Source: Kribbella sp. VKM Ac-2568 (lineage in GTDB: Bacteria > Actinomycetota > Actinomycetes > Propionibacteriales > Kribbellaceae). From it: 64,000 nucleotides of DNA. The notes under the pieces were generated by a model. The model did no database searches. It saw only the letters and a list, made by a program, of their open reading frames with translations, and was not told the DNA's origin. Positions within the stretch are counted from its first letter, which is position 1; every line of letters starts with the position of its first letter. The position numbers and the translations under genes are program-made. Where the stretch lies: the NCBI RefSeq assembly GCF_004345365.1, contig NZ_SLVF01000015.1:166250-230249 (forward strand), given 5' to 3'. Shown here in pieces: positions 40,144-48,584 of the stretch.

Positions 40144-40856
40144 CAAACTCCCTCCGGTGGGACGTGCCGGTGACGCTCGATCACTGGCAACCGGCGGAGC
40201 CAGAGCCAGACACCATGCATTCGGATCAGTGCCCAGATCTGATAGGTCGGGAACGGTGTGCGCAGAGCCACAGCCAGCCGGTGCATCCACCGCGCCGGCC
40301 GGGTCTTCCCGGTGAAGGCGGCTGAGAAGACCCGGTGGTCGTGCTGGGTCAGGTCGATCGCCACGGCTACTCGCTCGGGGTCGAGCCGCAGCGTCACGTC
40401 GTACCGCCCGGCTACCGGGAAGAACGGCGACACGTAGAACTCCTTGCCCAGCGTGAACCGGCCTGCGTTGTCCGGGCGGGCCAGTTGCGCATGACGTTCG
40501 CCGTACGTGTTGTGGATCTCGAGGACGACACACCGCACCTCACCGGTCGAGGTGAGACACCAGAACACGCTCAGCGGATCGAAGACGTAGCCGAGGCTGC
40601 GCGCGTTCGCCAGCATCACGACCCGGTCGTCCGGGGCGAGCTGGACACCGTGTGCCGCGGTGAAGGTGGCGACATTCTCCTTCAGCGACGCCCCTTTGCC
40701 GAGGTGGTCTGCCGCGGAGAAACGCCGCCGCGGCAGGTGGTCGAGGTCAACCAGCCACTGGTACGTGCGGTAGCGGAACCGATGGCGCACCGGCATCCGT
40801 CGGGAGTGGCTGACCTGGCCGACCACGAGGGCCGGCAACTGGGGGAGTGCTACCAC
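40143..40856 (-). CDS. DUF1365 family protein
   Basis: About 237 residues if translated from GTG 40856, which overlaps the FAD-oxidoreductase stop by a few bases. Conserved blocks are SHSRRMPVRHRFRYRTYQWL, YVFDPLSVFWCL, and GKEFYVSPFFPVAGRYDVTL. The same family occurs fused or linked to FAD-dependent amine-oxidase-like proteins and cyclopropane synthases in bacteria and plants. The biochemical role of DUF1365 is not settled. Confidence 0.83.
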   Translation of the reverse strand: MVALPQLPALVVGQVSHSRRMPVRHRFRYRTYQWLVDLDHLPRRRFSAADHLGKGASLKENVATFTAAHGVQLAPDDRVVMLANARSLGYVFDPLSVFWCLTSTGEVRCVVLEIHNTYGERHAQLARPDNAGRFTLGKEFYVSPFFPVAGRYDVTLRLDPERVAVAIDLTQHDHRVFSAAFTGKTRPARWMHRLAVALRTPFPTYQIWALIRMHGVWLWLRRLPVIERHRHVPPEGV

Positions 40857-42109
40857 GAAGCGCCGAGCCTCTCGGCCGCGGCGACGCCCGAGCGGCAGCC
40901 GTCCTCGTGGAACCCCCAGCCGAGATGGGCCCCGGCGAAGGCAAGCCGCACCCCTCCTGCGGCTCGCAACGCCGGGGCGGCCGCGACCGACTCCGGGGTG
41001 AACACCGGGTGGGCATAGCTCATCCGCGCCGTCGCCCTGGCCGGGTCGACCCAGCCGTCGGGGTTCAAGGTGACCAGGTGTTCGTCGGCGCTTTGCAGGC
41101 CCTGCAGCCGGTTCATCCAGTAGCTGACCAGCACCTGCGGCTCGTCCGTGGCGCAACCCCGCATGCGGTAGTTCCAGGAGGCTCGCGCGCGGCGCGATGC
41201 CGGCAGCACGGACGTGTCGGTGTGCAGCCAGGTCGGATTGACCGAGTAGCGGAACGCGTCGAGCAGCGACTTCTCCTCTGGCGTCGCGTCTGCGAGCAGG
41301 TCGAGCGCGGTGTCGGCATGCGTCGCCACGACGACCTTGTCGAACTCCTCGGTCCGGTCGGTGATCACCTCGACGCCGTCGTCGTGCCGCAGTACTGCGC
41401 GAACCGGCGCCGAGGTCCGTACTGCGCTGACCCGGGCGGTCACCGCGTCGACGTAGCTCCGGGAGCCACCGGTGACCGTGCGCCAGCGGGGCGCCCCGCC
41501 GACCGAGAGCATGCCGTGGTGCTCGAGGAAGCGGAACAGGTACCGCGCCGGGTAGAGCGCCGCATCCGCCGAGCCCGCCGACCAGACACAAGACACCAGC
41601 GGTACGGCGAAGTGGTTCGCGAAGTACGGGGAGAACCCGCGCGTGCGGATGAAGTCGCCCCAGGTGAGCTGGTCGTCGTCCGAGTCGAGAACAGTGCGGG
41701 CCTCGCGGTGGAAGCGCGGAACCTCGGCGAGCATCCGCAGGAAGCGGGGGTCCGCCGCGCGCCGCGCCTGGCTGAACAGCGAACCCGCGCCACGACCACC
41801 GGCGTACTCGAGTCCGCAGCCGTCGCAGTGCACGCTCATGCTCATCTCGGTGGGCTGGGTGGCGACGCCGAGTTCGCGGAAGAGCCGGAGCAGGTTCGGG
41901 TAGGTGCGCTCGTTGTGCACGATGAAGCCGGTGTCGATCCGGAGCGACTGCCCGGCGGAGTCCGTCACGTCGTGCGTGTGGGCATGGCCGCCTGGCCGGT
42001 CGTCGGCCTCGAAGAGGGTGACGTCGTGGGTCCGGTTCAAGACATAGGCCGCGGTCAGGCCGGAGATCCCGGAACCCACGACCGCGGCGCTGGGACGCTG
42101 GCCGCTCAT
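40850..42109 (-). CDS. FAD-dependent amine-oxidase-like oxidoreductase, head of the lipid operon
   Basis: 419 residues. The FAD site is AAVVGSGISGLTAAYVLNRT near residue 8, then LFEADDRPGGHAHTHDV. The conserved IDTGFIVHNERTYPNLLRLF and TEMSMSVHCD follow, as in the NAD(P)-binding proteins found with CFA synthases. There is no membrane anchor. The gene is first of four coupled genes and likely oxidises or desaturates the lipid that the CFA-like enzyme methylates. Upstream, 42133-42152 has two direct repeats of the type TTGGAAC/TTGAACC that could be a regulator site. Confidence 0.85.
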   Translation of the reverse strand: MSGQRPSAAVVGSGISGLTAAYVLNRTHDVTLFEADDRPGGHAHTHDVTDSAGQSLRIDTGFIVHNERTYPNLLRLFRELGVATQPTEMSMSVHCDGCGLEYAGGRGAGSLFSQARRAADPRFLRMLAEVPRFHREARTVLDSDDDQLTWGDFIRTRGFSPYFANHFAVPLVSCVWSAGSADAALYPARYLFRFLEHHGMLSVGGAPRWRTVTGGSRSYVDAVTARVSAVRTSAPVRAVLRHDDGVEVITDRTEEFDKVVVATHADTALDLLADATPEEKSLLDAFRYSVNPTWLHTDTSVLPASRRARASWNYRMRGCATDEPQVLVSYWMNRLQGLQSADEHLVTLNPDGWVDPARATARMSYAHPVFTPESVAAAPALRAAGGVRLAFAGAHLGWGFHEDGCRSGVAAAERLGASW

Positions 42110-42248
42110 ACGAGAAGCCTTCCAGCTGCATAAGTTTGGAACAATTTTGAACCACTCATGCAGGAACTTCGGAGCCGGTCGGGCCGGTGATGGGTGATCG
42201 GCGGAAAGTGCGGATCTGTCTCAGTGAGTGATTTGTCGTCTCGGATCG

Positions 42249-42286
42249 TGAAACCACAGCCCGTTGATGGACTTTCTCCGGTTTCA
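42249..42286 (+). promoter_or_regulatory. Inverted repeat in the sulfur-operon leader
   Basis: TGAAACC (42249-42255) and GGTTTCA (42280-42286) are a perfect 7-bp inverted repeat 24 bp apart, ending just before the leader peptide. It may be an operator or an RNA hairpin of the leader; which one cannot be told. Confidence 0.4.
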
Positions 42287-42294
42287 TGGTGTGC

Positions 42295-42381
42295 ATGCAG
42301 GTCACCGCCAACCGACCAGCCGACGCGCTCACCCGCCGTCGGCACGTCGACCTGCTCCGCGTCGCCTCCGCGACCTGTTGA
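42295..42381 (+). CDS. Sulfur-operon leader peptide ending in Cys
   Basis: A 28-residue ORF beginning MQVTANRP, with a TRRRHVDLLRVASATC end and then TGA. Short ORFs of the form RRRHVDL-RV-SA-C are found in actinobacteria in front of cysteine and organosulfur genes, and are annotated as putative leader peptides. The Cys is the last codon before the stop, so slow decoding of Cys under cysteine starvation is a plausible signal to the downstream genes. Another in-frame ATG, at 42286, would add three residues. The first ABC-transporter start codon is about 100 bp downstream. Confidence 0.72.
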   Translation: MQVTANRPADALTRRRHVDLLRVASATC

Positions 42382-42479
42382 CCTTCGGCCCTTTCTCAGC
42401 CCGCTGTCTGAAGTCCTTCTCCAGCCTGCTCTGAACTCCGCCCGCGACCGTGGTCGCCCGCACCTCCGAGGGTCTCCCT

Positions 42480-43556
42480 GTGAGCATCACCAGCTTCCGT
42501 CCTGCCCGCGTTCTGGCGGCGTCTGCCGCCCTCCTCTCCCTGGTCGCCGCCGTGGCCGGCTGCTCCCGCGCCGACAGCGACGAGACGCCCGCCGCCTCGA
42601 GCGACAAGGGCCCGGCCACCGAGCTGCGGCTCGGCTACTTCCCGAACGTCACCCACGCGGCCGCGCTGATCGGCCTCGACAAGGGCCTGTTCAGCAAGGA
42701 ACTCGGCACCACCAAGCTCGTACCGACCAAGTTCAACGCCGGTCCGGAGGCGGTCGGCGCGCTGCTCGGTGGCTCGCTGGACGCCTCGTTCATCGGCTCC
42801 GGCCCGGCCATCAACGCCTACGCGAAGTCCAACGGCGAGGCCGTCCGGCTGATCGCCGGCACCACCTCTGGCGGCGCCCAGCTGGTGGTCCGGCCGACCA
42901 TCACCAAGCCGGAGGACCTGGCCGGCAAGACCGTGGTCACCCCGCAGCTCGGCAACACCCAGGACGTGTCGCTGAAGAAGTGGCTGGCCGAGAAGAACCT
43001 GACTGGCAAGGTCAAGGTGACCAACCTGGAGAACGCGCAGACGCTGGACGCGTTCAAGAACGGCGAGGTCGACGCGGCCTGGCTGCCGGAGCCGTGGTCG
43101 TCCCGGCTGGTGCTCGACGCCGGCGCGAAGGTTCTGCTGGACGAGGCCGAGCTTTGGCCGGACGGCAAGTTCCCGACCACCGTGCTGATCGTCCGCACCC
43201 AGTTCCTGCAGGAGCACCCCGAGTCGGTCAAGCAGTTGCTGACCGGCCTGGTCGCGGCGATCGACTTCAGCAACACCGACAAGGCCGCCGCGAAGACGGT
43301 GGTCAACGACCAGCTGAAGGAGCTGACCGGCAAGGCCCTGAAGCCCGCGGTGATCGACCGTGCCTTCAGCAAGATCGAGGTCACCGCCGACCCGATCGCC
43401 GCGCAGTTCCCGCAGCTGGCCAAGGACCAGGTCACCGCCGGGATCGCCAAGGAAGCGCCGAGCGTGTCGGGATTCGCCGACCTCGGCCCACTGAACGACG
43501 TACTGACGAAGGCCGGCAAGCCGACAGTCGATGCCGCCGGTCTCGACACGAAGTAG
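42480..43556 (+). CDS. SsuA/TauA-type substrate-binding lipoprotein
   Basis: 358 residues from GTG 42480, after a GAGGG ribosome site. The lipobox is in LSLVAAVAGC at about residue 28, so the mature protein starts at Cys. The NitT/TauT/SsuA fold is clear: LRLGYFPNVTHAAALIGLDK, VGALLGGSLDASFIGSGPAI, VVTPQLGNTQDVSLKKWLAE and VDAAWLPEPWSSRLV. It captures a sulfonate-like or related anion for the ATPase and permease genes that follow. The exact ligand is unknown. Confidence 0.88.
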   Translation: MSITSFRPARVLAASAALLSLVAAVAGCSRADSDETPAASSDKGPATELRLGYFPNVTHAAALIGLDKGLFSKELGTTKLVPTKFNAGPEAVGALLGGSLDASFIGSGPAINAYAKSNGEAVRLIAGTTSGGAQLVVRPTITKPEDLAGKTVVTPQLGNTQDVSLKKWLAEKNLTGKVKVTNLENAQTLDAFKNGEVDAAWLPEPWSSRLVLDAGAKVLLDEAELWPDGKFPTTVLIVRTQFLQEHPESVKQLLTGLVAAIDFSNTDKAAAKTVVNDQLKELTGKALKPAVIDRAFSKIEVTADPIAAQFPQLAKDQVTAGIAKEAPSVSGFADLGPLNDVLTKAGKPTVDAAGLDTK

Positions 43557-43615
43557 CCAGTGTTCTGCGCCGCAGTGCCCACAGGTGCTCCGGCTCCGCG
43601 ACGAGGAGGCAGACG

Positions 43616-44428
43616 ATGACCGCGACAGTCGAAGCCGGCGAGACGACCATCACGAGTGGCACCGAGGTACGGCCGGTGCGGTTCCACCAGGTCGGCAAGG
43701 CCTTCGGGCACGGGCAGAAGGCCGTGGTCGCGCTCGACCAGGTCGACCTGGACGTGTACGCCGGTGAGTTCGTCTGCCTGCTCGGCGCGTCGGGCTGCGG
43801 CAAGACCACGCTGCTCAACCTGGTGGCGGGTCTGGACCAACCGACCAGTGGACGGATCGAGCTGAGTTCGTCGCGTCCCGCTGTGGTGTTCCAGGAGCCC
43901 GCGCTGATGCCGTGGCTGACCGCCGCCGGCAACGTCGAGCTCCCGCTGCGGATGGCCGGCGTACCGAAGGCCGCTCGGCGCGCGAAGGCCGCCGAGCTGC
44001 TGGAGCTGGTTCGGCTGGCAGGGCTGGGGGACAAGCGTCCGCACGAGTTGTCCGGCGGTATGCGGCAGCGGGTCGCGCTGGCGCGGGCGCTCGCATCGAC
44101 GACCGACAACACCGGCTCCGGCGCCGGCAAGCCGTCGCTGCTGCTGATGGACGAGCCGTTCTCCGCCCTCGACGCGATCACCCGCGATGTATTGCAGGGC
44201 GAGCTGCTCCGGATCTGGCGCGCCACCGGGACGGCGATCCTCTTCGTCACGCACGACGTCCGCGAAGCGGTCCGGCTCGGGCAGCGCGTCGTGCTGCTGT
44301 CCTCGCGGCCGGGCCGGGTCGTGCGGCAGTGGGACGTGGACGACCTGTCCGGCGCGGGGGAGACCGACGCCGTCGATGAGATCAACGCGGAACTGCGGAA
44401 GGTGATCAGCAGTCATGCCGCAGCCTGA
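43616..44428 (+). CDS. ABC transporter ATPase, SsuB/TauB type
   Basis: 270 residues. Walker A is LLGASGCGKTTLLNL near residue 61, Q-loop VVFQEPALMPWL, signature ELSGGMRQRVALARAL, and Walker B LLLMDEPFSALDAITR. H-loop is FVTHDVREAVRLG. ATG 43616 follows GAGGAGG. The end overlaps the permease gene by 14 bases. It drives import of the substrate bound by the upstream lipoprotein. Confidence 0.93.
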   Translation: MTATVEAGETTITSGTEVRPVRFHQVGKAFGHGQKAVVALDQVDLDVYAGEFVCLLGASGCGKTTLLNLVAGLDQPTSGRIELSSSRPAVVFQEPALMPWLTAAGNVELPLRMAGVPKAARRAKAAELLELVRLAGLGDKRPHELSGGMRQRVALARALASTTDNTGSGAGKPSLLLMDEPFSALDAITRDVLQGELLRIWRATGTAILFVTHDVREAVRLGQRVVLLSSRPGRVVRQWDVDDLSGAGETDAVDEINAELRKVISSHAAA

Positions 44429-45320
44429 GAGCACCGGCCTGCAGGACCGTACGGCGGACGACCAGTACGCCGGGTCCGTCAGGGCCGGGCTGGATGCGCT
44501 CGACACCCCGGTCAACTCGGCCCAGGGGAGCCTGCTGCGGCGGATCGTCGGCAAGGTGCTGCCGCCGATCGCCGCGATCGTGCTGCTCGTGCTGGTCTGG
44601 CAGCTCCTCTGGGCGGCGGCGTTCTGGCCCGAGTTCAAACTGCCCGCGCCGGTCGACGTGTCGTCGCAGATCTGGCAACTGGTGACCACCGGGAAGATCA
44701 TCGAGCTGTTCTGGGTGTCGGTTCACCGCGCCGTGATCGGGTTCGCGATCTCACTGCTGATCGCCGTACCGCTGGGGCTCGCGATCGCCAACATCACCGT
44801 CGTCCGTCGCGGGATCGGTCCGCTGGTGTCGGGGCTGCAGAGCCTGCCGTCGGTGGCCTGGGTGCCGGCGGCGATCCTTTGGTTCGGCCTGAACGACCGG
44901 GCGATCTACTGGGTTGTCCTGCTCGGCGCCGTCCCCTCGATCGCCAACGGCCTGGTGTCCGGGCTCGACCAGGTGCCGCCGATCCTGCCCCGGGTCGGCA
45001 AGGCGCTCGGAGCCGGTCGCCTTGGCGGGATCAGGTACATCCTGCTGCCGGCGGCGCTGCCGGGCTTCCTCGGCGGACTCAAGCAGGGCTGGGCTTTCTC
45101 CTGGCGCTCGCTGATGGCCGCCGAGCTGATCGCCACGTCGCCCGATCTCGGCGAGGGCCTCGGCCAGTACCTGCACAACGGCATGTCCCTGTCCGACATC
45201 TCGATGGTCTTCGCCGGAGTCCTGCTGATCTTCGTGGTGGGCGTCGGCATCGAACTGCTGGTCTTCCGCCCCCTGGAGAACTCGGTACTCCGCGCCCGCG
45301 GCCTGACCCGGGCCACCTGA
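44415..45320 (+). CDS. ABC transporter permease, SsuC/TauC type
   Basis: 301 residues. The N-terminal 40 residues are polar, with RTADDQYAGSVRAGLDALDT. About six transmembrane helices follow, with the EAA-type loop KALGAGRLGGIRYILLPAAL and PGFLGGLKQGWAFSWRSLMA. This loop docks on the ATPase. The family imports sulfonates, taurine or nitrate; the leader and TSUP neighbour argue for sulfur. Confidence 0.92.
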   Translation: MPQPESTGLQDRTADDQYAGSVRAGLDALDTPVNSAQGSLLRRIVGKVLPPIAAIVLLVLVWQLLWAAAFWPEFKLPAPVDVSSQIWQLVTTGKIIELFWVSVHRAVIGFAISLLIAVPLGLAIANITVVRRGIGPLVSGLQSLPSVAWVPAAILWFGLNDRAIYWVVLLGAVPSIANGLVSGLDQVPPILPRVGKALGAGRLGGIRYILLPAALPGFLGGLKQGWAFSWRSLMAAELIATSPDLGEGLGQYLHNGMSLSDISMVFAGVLLIFVVGVGIELLVFRPLENSVLRARGLTRAT

Positions 45321-45344
45321 CCCCGCCCTCCAAGGAGCACTGTC

Positions 45345-46247
45345 TTGCGACGTCTCATCCTGATCGCCCTGCTCGGCTCGCTCGCCCAACTCGTCGACGG
45401 CACGCTCGGCATGGCCTACGGGGTCACGGCCACCACCGCGCTGCTGATCACCGGGATCTCCCCGGCGGTCGCGTCCGCTTCCGTGCATCTGGCCGAGGTG
45501 GGCACCACGCTCGCCTCCGGCCTGTCCCACTGGCGGTTCGGCAACGTCGACTGGCGGGTGGTCACGCTGATCGGCGTGCCGGGCGGCGTCGGCGCGTTCG
45601 CGGGTGCGACCTTCCTGTCCAACCTCTCGACTGAATCGGCGTCGCTTTGGGTCGCGGCGCTCTTGCTCCTGCTCGGCGTCTACATCCTGGCCCGGTTCGC
45701 GACCGGCAAGGTGCGGGCCGTGATCGAGGGCAAGGTCGGCGGCAAGTTCCTCGGCCCGCTCGGTCTGATCGCCGGCTTCATCGACGCGACCGGTGGCGGC
45801 GGCTGGGGACCGGTAGCCACCTCGAGCCTGCTCAGCAGCGGCAAGCTCGAACCACGCCGGACCGTCGGCTCCGTGAGCGCCGCGGAGTTCATCGTGTCGG
45901 TCGCCGCCAGCATCGGCTTCCTCTACGGGCTGGGCCGATCGAACATCCCGCTGCGGATCGTCGCCGCACTGCTGATCGGTGGCGTGATCGCCGCGCCGAT
46001 CGCCGCCTGGCTGGTCTCTCGGCTGGCGACTCGTTGGCTCGGTGTCGGCGTCGGCCTGGTGCTGATCCTGACCAACGCCCGCACCCTGCTCAAGGGCATC
46101 GGCGTCGCCGAAGGCCCGCGGTACGCCGCGTACGCCGTACTGGTGGTTCTCTGGGCGGGCGTGGTCGCGTACGGGCTGCGTGTCGCGGGTCGCTCGGCCG
46201 TGGTCGAGGAGAAGCGCGAGCTGGAGACCGCTCGTAGCAGGTCATGA
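45345..46247 (+). CDS. TSUP-family (TauE/SafE) anion transporter
   Basis: 300 residues with about eight transmembrane helices. The start is TTG 45345 behind AAGGAG. Family signs are ALLGSLAQLVDGTLGMAYGV, the second-half repeat GLIAGFIDATGGGGWGPVAT, and SVSAAEFIVSVAAS. Members export sulfite, sulfoacetate or other small anions. It lies 24 bp after the permease gene and is likely to remove sulfite released from imported organosulfur, or to add a second transport route. Confidence 0.9.
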   Translation: MRRLILIALLGSLAQLVDGTLGMAYGVTATTALLITGISPAVASASVHLAEVGTTLASGLSHWRFGNVDWRVVTLIGVPGGVGAFAGATFLSNLSTESASLWVAALLLLLGVYILARFATGKVRAVIEGKVGGKFLGPLGLIAGFIDATGGGGWGPVATSSLLSSGKLEPRRTVGSVSAAEFIVSVAASIGFLYGLGRSNIPLRIVAALLIGGVIAAPIAAWLVSRLATRWLGVGVGLVLILTNARTLLKGIGVAEGPRYAAYAVLVVLWAGVVAYGLRVAGRSAVVEEKRELETARSRS

Positions 46248-46333
46248 CGGATCGCTGACGTGTCAGGGCGGGCGGCGCGCATTGTGATGTGGGCGCGCCG
46301 GTCCGATCCCTTCCGGACCCGTACTGTTGGAGC

Positions 46334-46846
46334 GTGGTCCGATTTCTGCCGTTCCTGATCAGCCTGGTGCTCAGCGTCTACGCGCTCTTCTCCTGCATCC
46401 AGACCCGCGACAAGGACGTTCCCTACCTGCCCAAGCTGGTGTGGATCGTCCTGATCGTCTTCGTGCCCTTCGTGGGCCCGATCGTCTGGTTGCTGGCGTC
46501 CCGCACGGAGGGAGTCAGACGCGAGCGCAACACGCGGTCGGTGAAGCCGACGGCCCGCCCGGTCGCGCCGGACGACGATCCGGACTTCCTGGCGTCGCTC
46601 GAGCGGTACCGCGATCCGCGCACCACCGTGCGGCCGCCGAAGCCCGGCGAGCCCGGCGAGCCCGCGAACAAGGACAAGCCCGCCGCCGACGACCAGCCCG
46701 GCGATCCGGCCCGGGACGGCGTCCAGGACGAGGTCCACCCGGACAAGCCGAACGAGAAGTCCAAGGGGAACAAGTCCAAGGGTGGCAAGGCGAAGGACGA
46801 GACCGGGACGGAAGCACCGACCGAGTCCGACGACGGCAAACCCTGA
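46334..46846 (+). CDS. PLDc_N-domain membrane protein with charged tail
   Basis: 170 residues from GTG 46334. Two transmembrane helices flank a short loop: VRFLPFLISLVLSVYALFSC and LVWIVLIVFVPFVGPIVWLL. The pattern with Y-L-P-K-L between them is the PLDc_N domain. About 110 charged residues follow, rich in Pro, Glu, Asp and Lys (KSKGNKSKGGKAKDE). A TACTGT -10-like box at 46322-46327 lies seven bases before the GTG, so the mRNA may be leaderless. Function is unknown. Confidence 0.75.
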   Translation: MVRFLPFLISLVLSVYALFSCIQTRDKDVPYLPKLVWIVLIVFVPFVGPIVWLLASRTEGVRRERNTRSVKPTARPVAPDDDPDFLASLERYRDPRTTVRPPKPGEPGEPANKDKPAADDQPGDPARDGVQDEVHPDKPNEKSKGNKSKGGKAKDETGTEAPTESDDGKP

Positions 46847-46969
46847 TCGCGTCACCGCGCCGACATCGCCTTGACGCGCCGAGCTTGATCGCGACACTGC
46901 GCCGACATCGCCTGAACGCGCCGAGCCTGGTCGCGTCAGTGCGCCGGGATCGCGTTACGCGCCGAGCAA
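46845..46969. repeat. Three tandem copies of a 42-bp repeat
   Basis: Unit 1 is 46845-46886, unit 2 is 46887-46928 and unit 3 is 46929-46969 (one base shorter). Each has the core GATCGCG-N4-GCGCCGACATCGC and ends GCGCCGAGC. Units 1 and 2 differ at only a few positions. The array starts at the stop codon of the membrane-protein gene and lies in a gap before the whiB-type gene. Confidence 0.75.
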
Positions 46970-47114
46970 CTGTTTGCGACCGCGCAAGGTCTACCGACAC
47001 GCCCTGGTGGATGATCGACCTCCGCGCGGGTGAGTCCGCTGGAGGTCGGAGCCGGGCCCGGCCGGTGCGCGGCCGGACCCGGATGGGTCGGGGTGGTTCA
47101 GCTCCCGGCGGCCG

Positions 47115-47408
47115 TCAGGCGGACTTCCTGTGTTCGGCGAGTACGACGTTGTCCCGTTCGGATTCCGTGGTGCCACCCCAGACGCCGTACGGCTCCCCGA
47201 CGGAGAGCGCGTGCTGCCGGCATTCGGGCTGGACCGGGCAGGTCCCGCAAAGTGACTTCGCCACCATCTCGCGAGCGCGTTTGCGAACGCCACGCTCCGA
47301 CTCGGGGGAGAAGAACAACTCCGGGTTGACGTCGCGGCAAGCGGCTTGCGACTGCCAGTCCCACAGATCCATGAGCGGGCGGGGTAGGCGAGGCATCCCT
47401 CTCGACAT
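47115..47408 (-). CDS. WhiB-family iron-sulfur transcription factor, WhiD/WhiB3-like
   Basis: 97 residues. The four cluster-binding cysteines are C24, C54, C57 and C63, in AACRDVNPELFF and SLCGTCPVQPECRQHA. The G-V-W-G-G turn is at residues 75-79 and a basic tail follows. WDWQ before C24 and HALSVGEPYGVWGG resemble WhiB3/WhiD. This branch works with the principal sigma factor and senses redox state or controls sporulation genes. The start at 47408 has AAGGAGG just upstream. It is divergent from a MerR-type gene. Confidence 0.93.
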   Translation of the reverse strand: MSRGMPRLPRPLMDLWDWQSQAACRDVNPELFFSPESERGVRKRAREMVAKSLCGTCPVQPECRQHALSVGEPYGVWGGTTESERDNVVLAEHRKSA

Positions 47409-47454
47409 GGCAACCTCCTTGACTCACCGTGAGCGCGGACGGGCGCTCGGTGAA

Positions 47455-47479
47455 AACTATGCTCAACTCATGCGTAGTT
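47455..47479. promoter_or_regulatory. Inverted repeat in the whiB/merR divergent region
   Basis: AACTA (47455-47459) and TAGTT (47475-47479) are inverted, with nearly matched TGC/GCG bases inside. The site is in the promoter region between divergent regulators and may bind one of them. The match is short, so support is modest. Confidence 0.3.
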
Positions 47480-47561
47480 CAACCCTTGTTGTCTCGAACT
47501 TCGGTCGACTTGTTATCGGCCCGTGGCGATTCCTGCCGTTCAGAGGCGGCGAACGGGCATC

Positions 47562-48569
47562 ATGAACGCCGTGCCGCCGAAGTCAGATACGACCGCAGAC
47601 ACCCTCACGGTGGGTGCCGCGGCACGACGTCTCGGCATCGCCGCGCCTACGCTGCGCAGTTGGGAGCGCAGGTACGGATTGAGCCCGAGCGCGCGCTCAG
47701 CGGGCGGTCACCGGCGCTACAGCCCCGAGGATCTGGCCCGGCTGCGGGCGATGCTCGGGATGGTCAACCAAGGGGTTCCGACGGCCGAGGCCGCGTCCGC
47801 CGTTCGTGACCGGATCTACCTTGCTCAATCACCTACTGTGACATCGGCCACGTCCGTTGCCGAAGGCACTCGGAGGCACTCCGTCCAGAAGCGCGGCTTC
47901 GCCGTCCGCTCGTCCGGGCGGGCGAAGTCGGCCGGGCCGGGCAAACTCGCGGATCTCTTCGAGCTCGCCAACGCGATGGACGGCGAGCGGCTCACCCACG
48001 AGGTCGCCCGGAGCCTGGACCGGTCCGGCGCGGTCGAGGCGTGGACGAGCCGGCTGGCGCCGCTGCTGGTCGAGGTCGGTGACCAGTGGGAGCGCACCGG
48101 CGCCTGCGTGGAGATCGAGCACCTCGCGTCGGACGCGGTCGCCGGTGGTCTGCGCTACCACACCCGCCGCGCGGTCGAGCGGTACAAGCCGGACGAGACG
48201 GAGCGGCCCGTGGTACTGGCTTGTCTCGAGAAGGAGGATCACGCGCTGCCGTTGCTCGCGGTGGCGGCTGCCCTGGCCGAGCGCTCGATCCGGGTCCGCA
48301 CCCTCGGCGCCGCGACGCCGGTGAGCTCCCTGTCGACGGCCGTACGCCGGATCCGCCCGGCCGCGGTGTTCATCTGGTCGAGTGCACCGGAGACCGCGGA
48401 CACGGATGCACTGCGCACGCTGGCTCGCACCCGGCCGTCGTACTCGCTCGTGGTCGGCGGACCTGGCTGGCAGGTGCCCGGCACCCCCGACGGCTGGGTG
48501 AACTCGCTGGCGGACGCCGTCACCAGCCTGGTCACCGCAGTGCGGCCCGAGACCGCGGTACGCGCCTAG
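47562..48569 (+). CDS. MerR-type regulator with a degenerate B12-binding-like domain
   Basis: 335 residues. The MerR HTH at about 12-75 reads TLTVGAAARRLGIAAPTLRS and WERRYGLSPSARSAGGHRRY. A middle helical region (EIEHLASDAVAGGLRYH) and a Rossmann-like half follow, as in CarH/LitR. The B12 motif E/D-x-H-x-x-G is replaced here by E-D-H-A-L-P (in CLEKEDHALPLLAV), with Gly lost. Cobalamin binding and light sensing are therefore doubtful, and it may sense something else or nothing. ATG 47562 is preferred. Confidence 0.85.
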   Translation: MNAVPPKSDTTADTLTVGAAARRLGIAAPTLRSWERRYGLSPSARSAGGHRRYSPEDLARLRAMLGMVNQGVPTAEAASAVRDRIYLAQSPTVTSATSVAEGTRRHSVQKRGFAVRSSGRAKSAGPGKLADLFELANAMDGERLTHEVARSLDRSGAVEAWTSRLAPLLVEVGDQWERTGACVEIEHLASDAVAGGLRYHTRRAVERYKPDETERPVVLACLEKEDHALPLLAVAAALAERSIRVRTLGAATPVSSLSTAVRRIRPAAVFIWSSAPETADTDALRTLARTRPSYSLVVGGPGWQVPGTPDGWVNSLADAVTSLVTAVRPETAVRA

Positions 48570-48584
48570 CTCTGCGGCTCTGGT

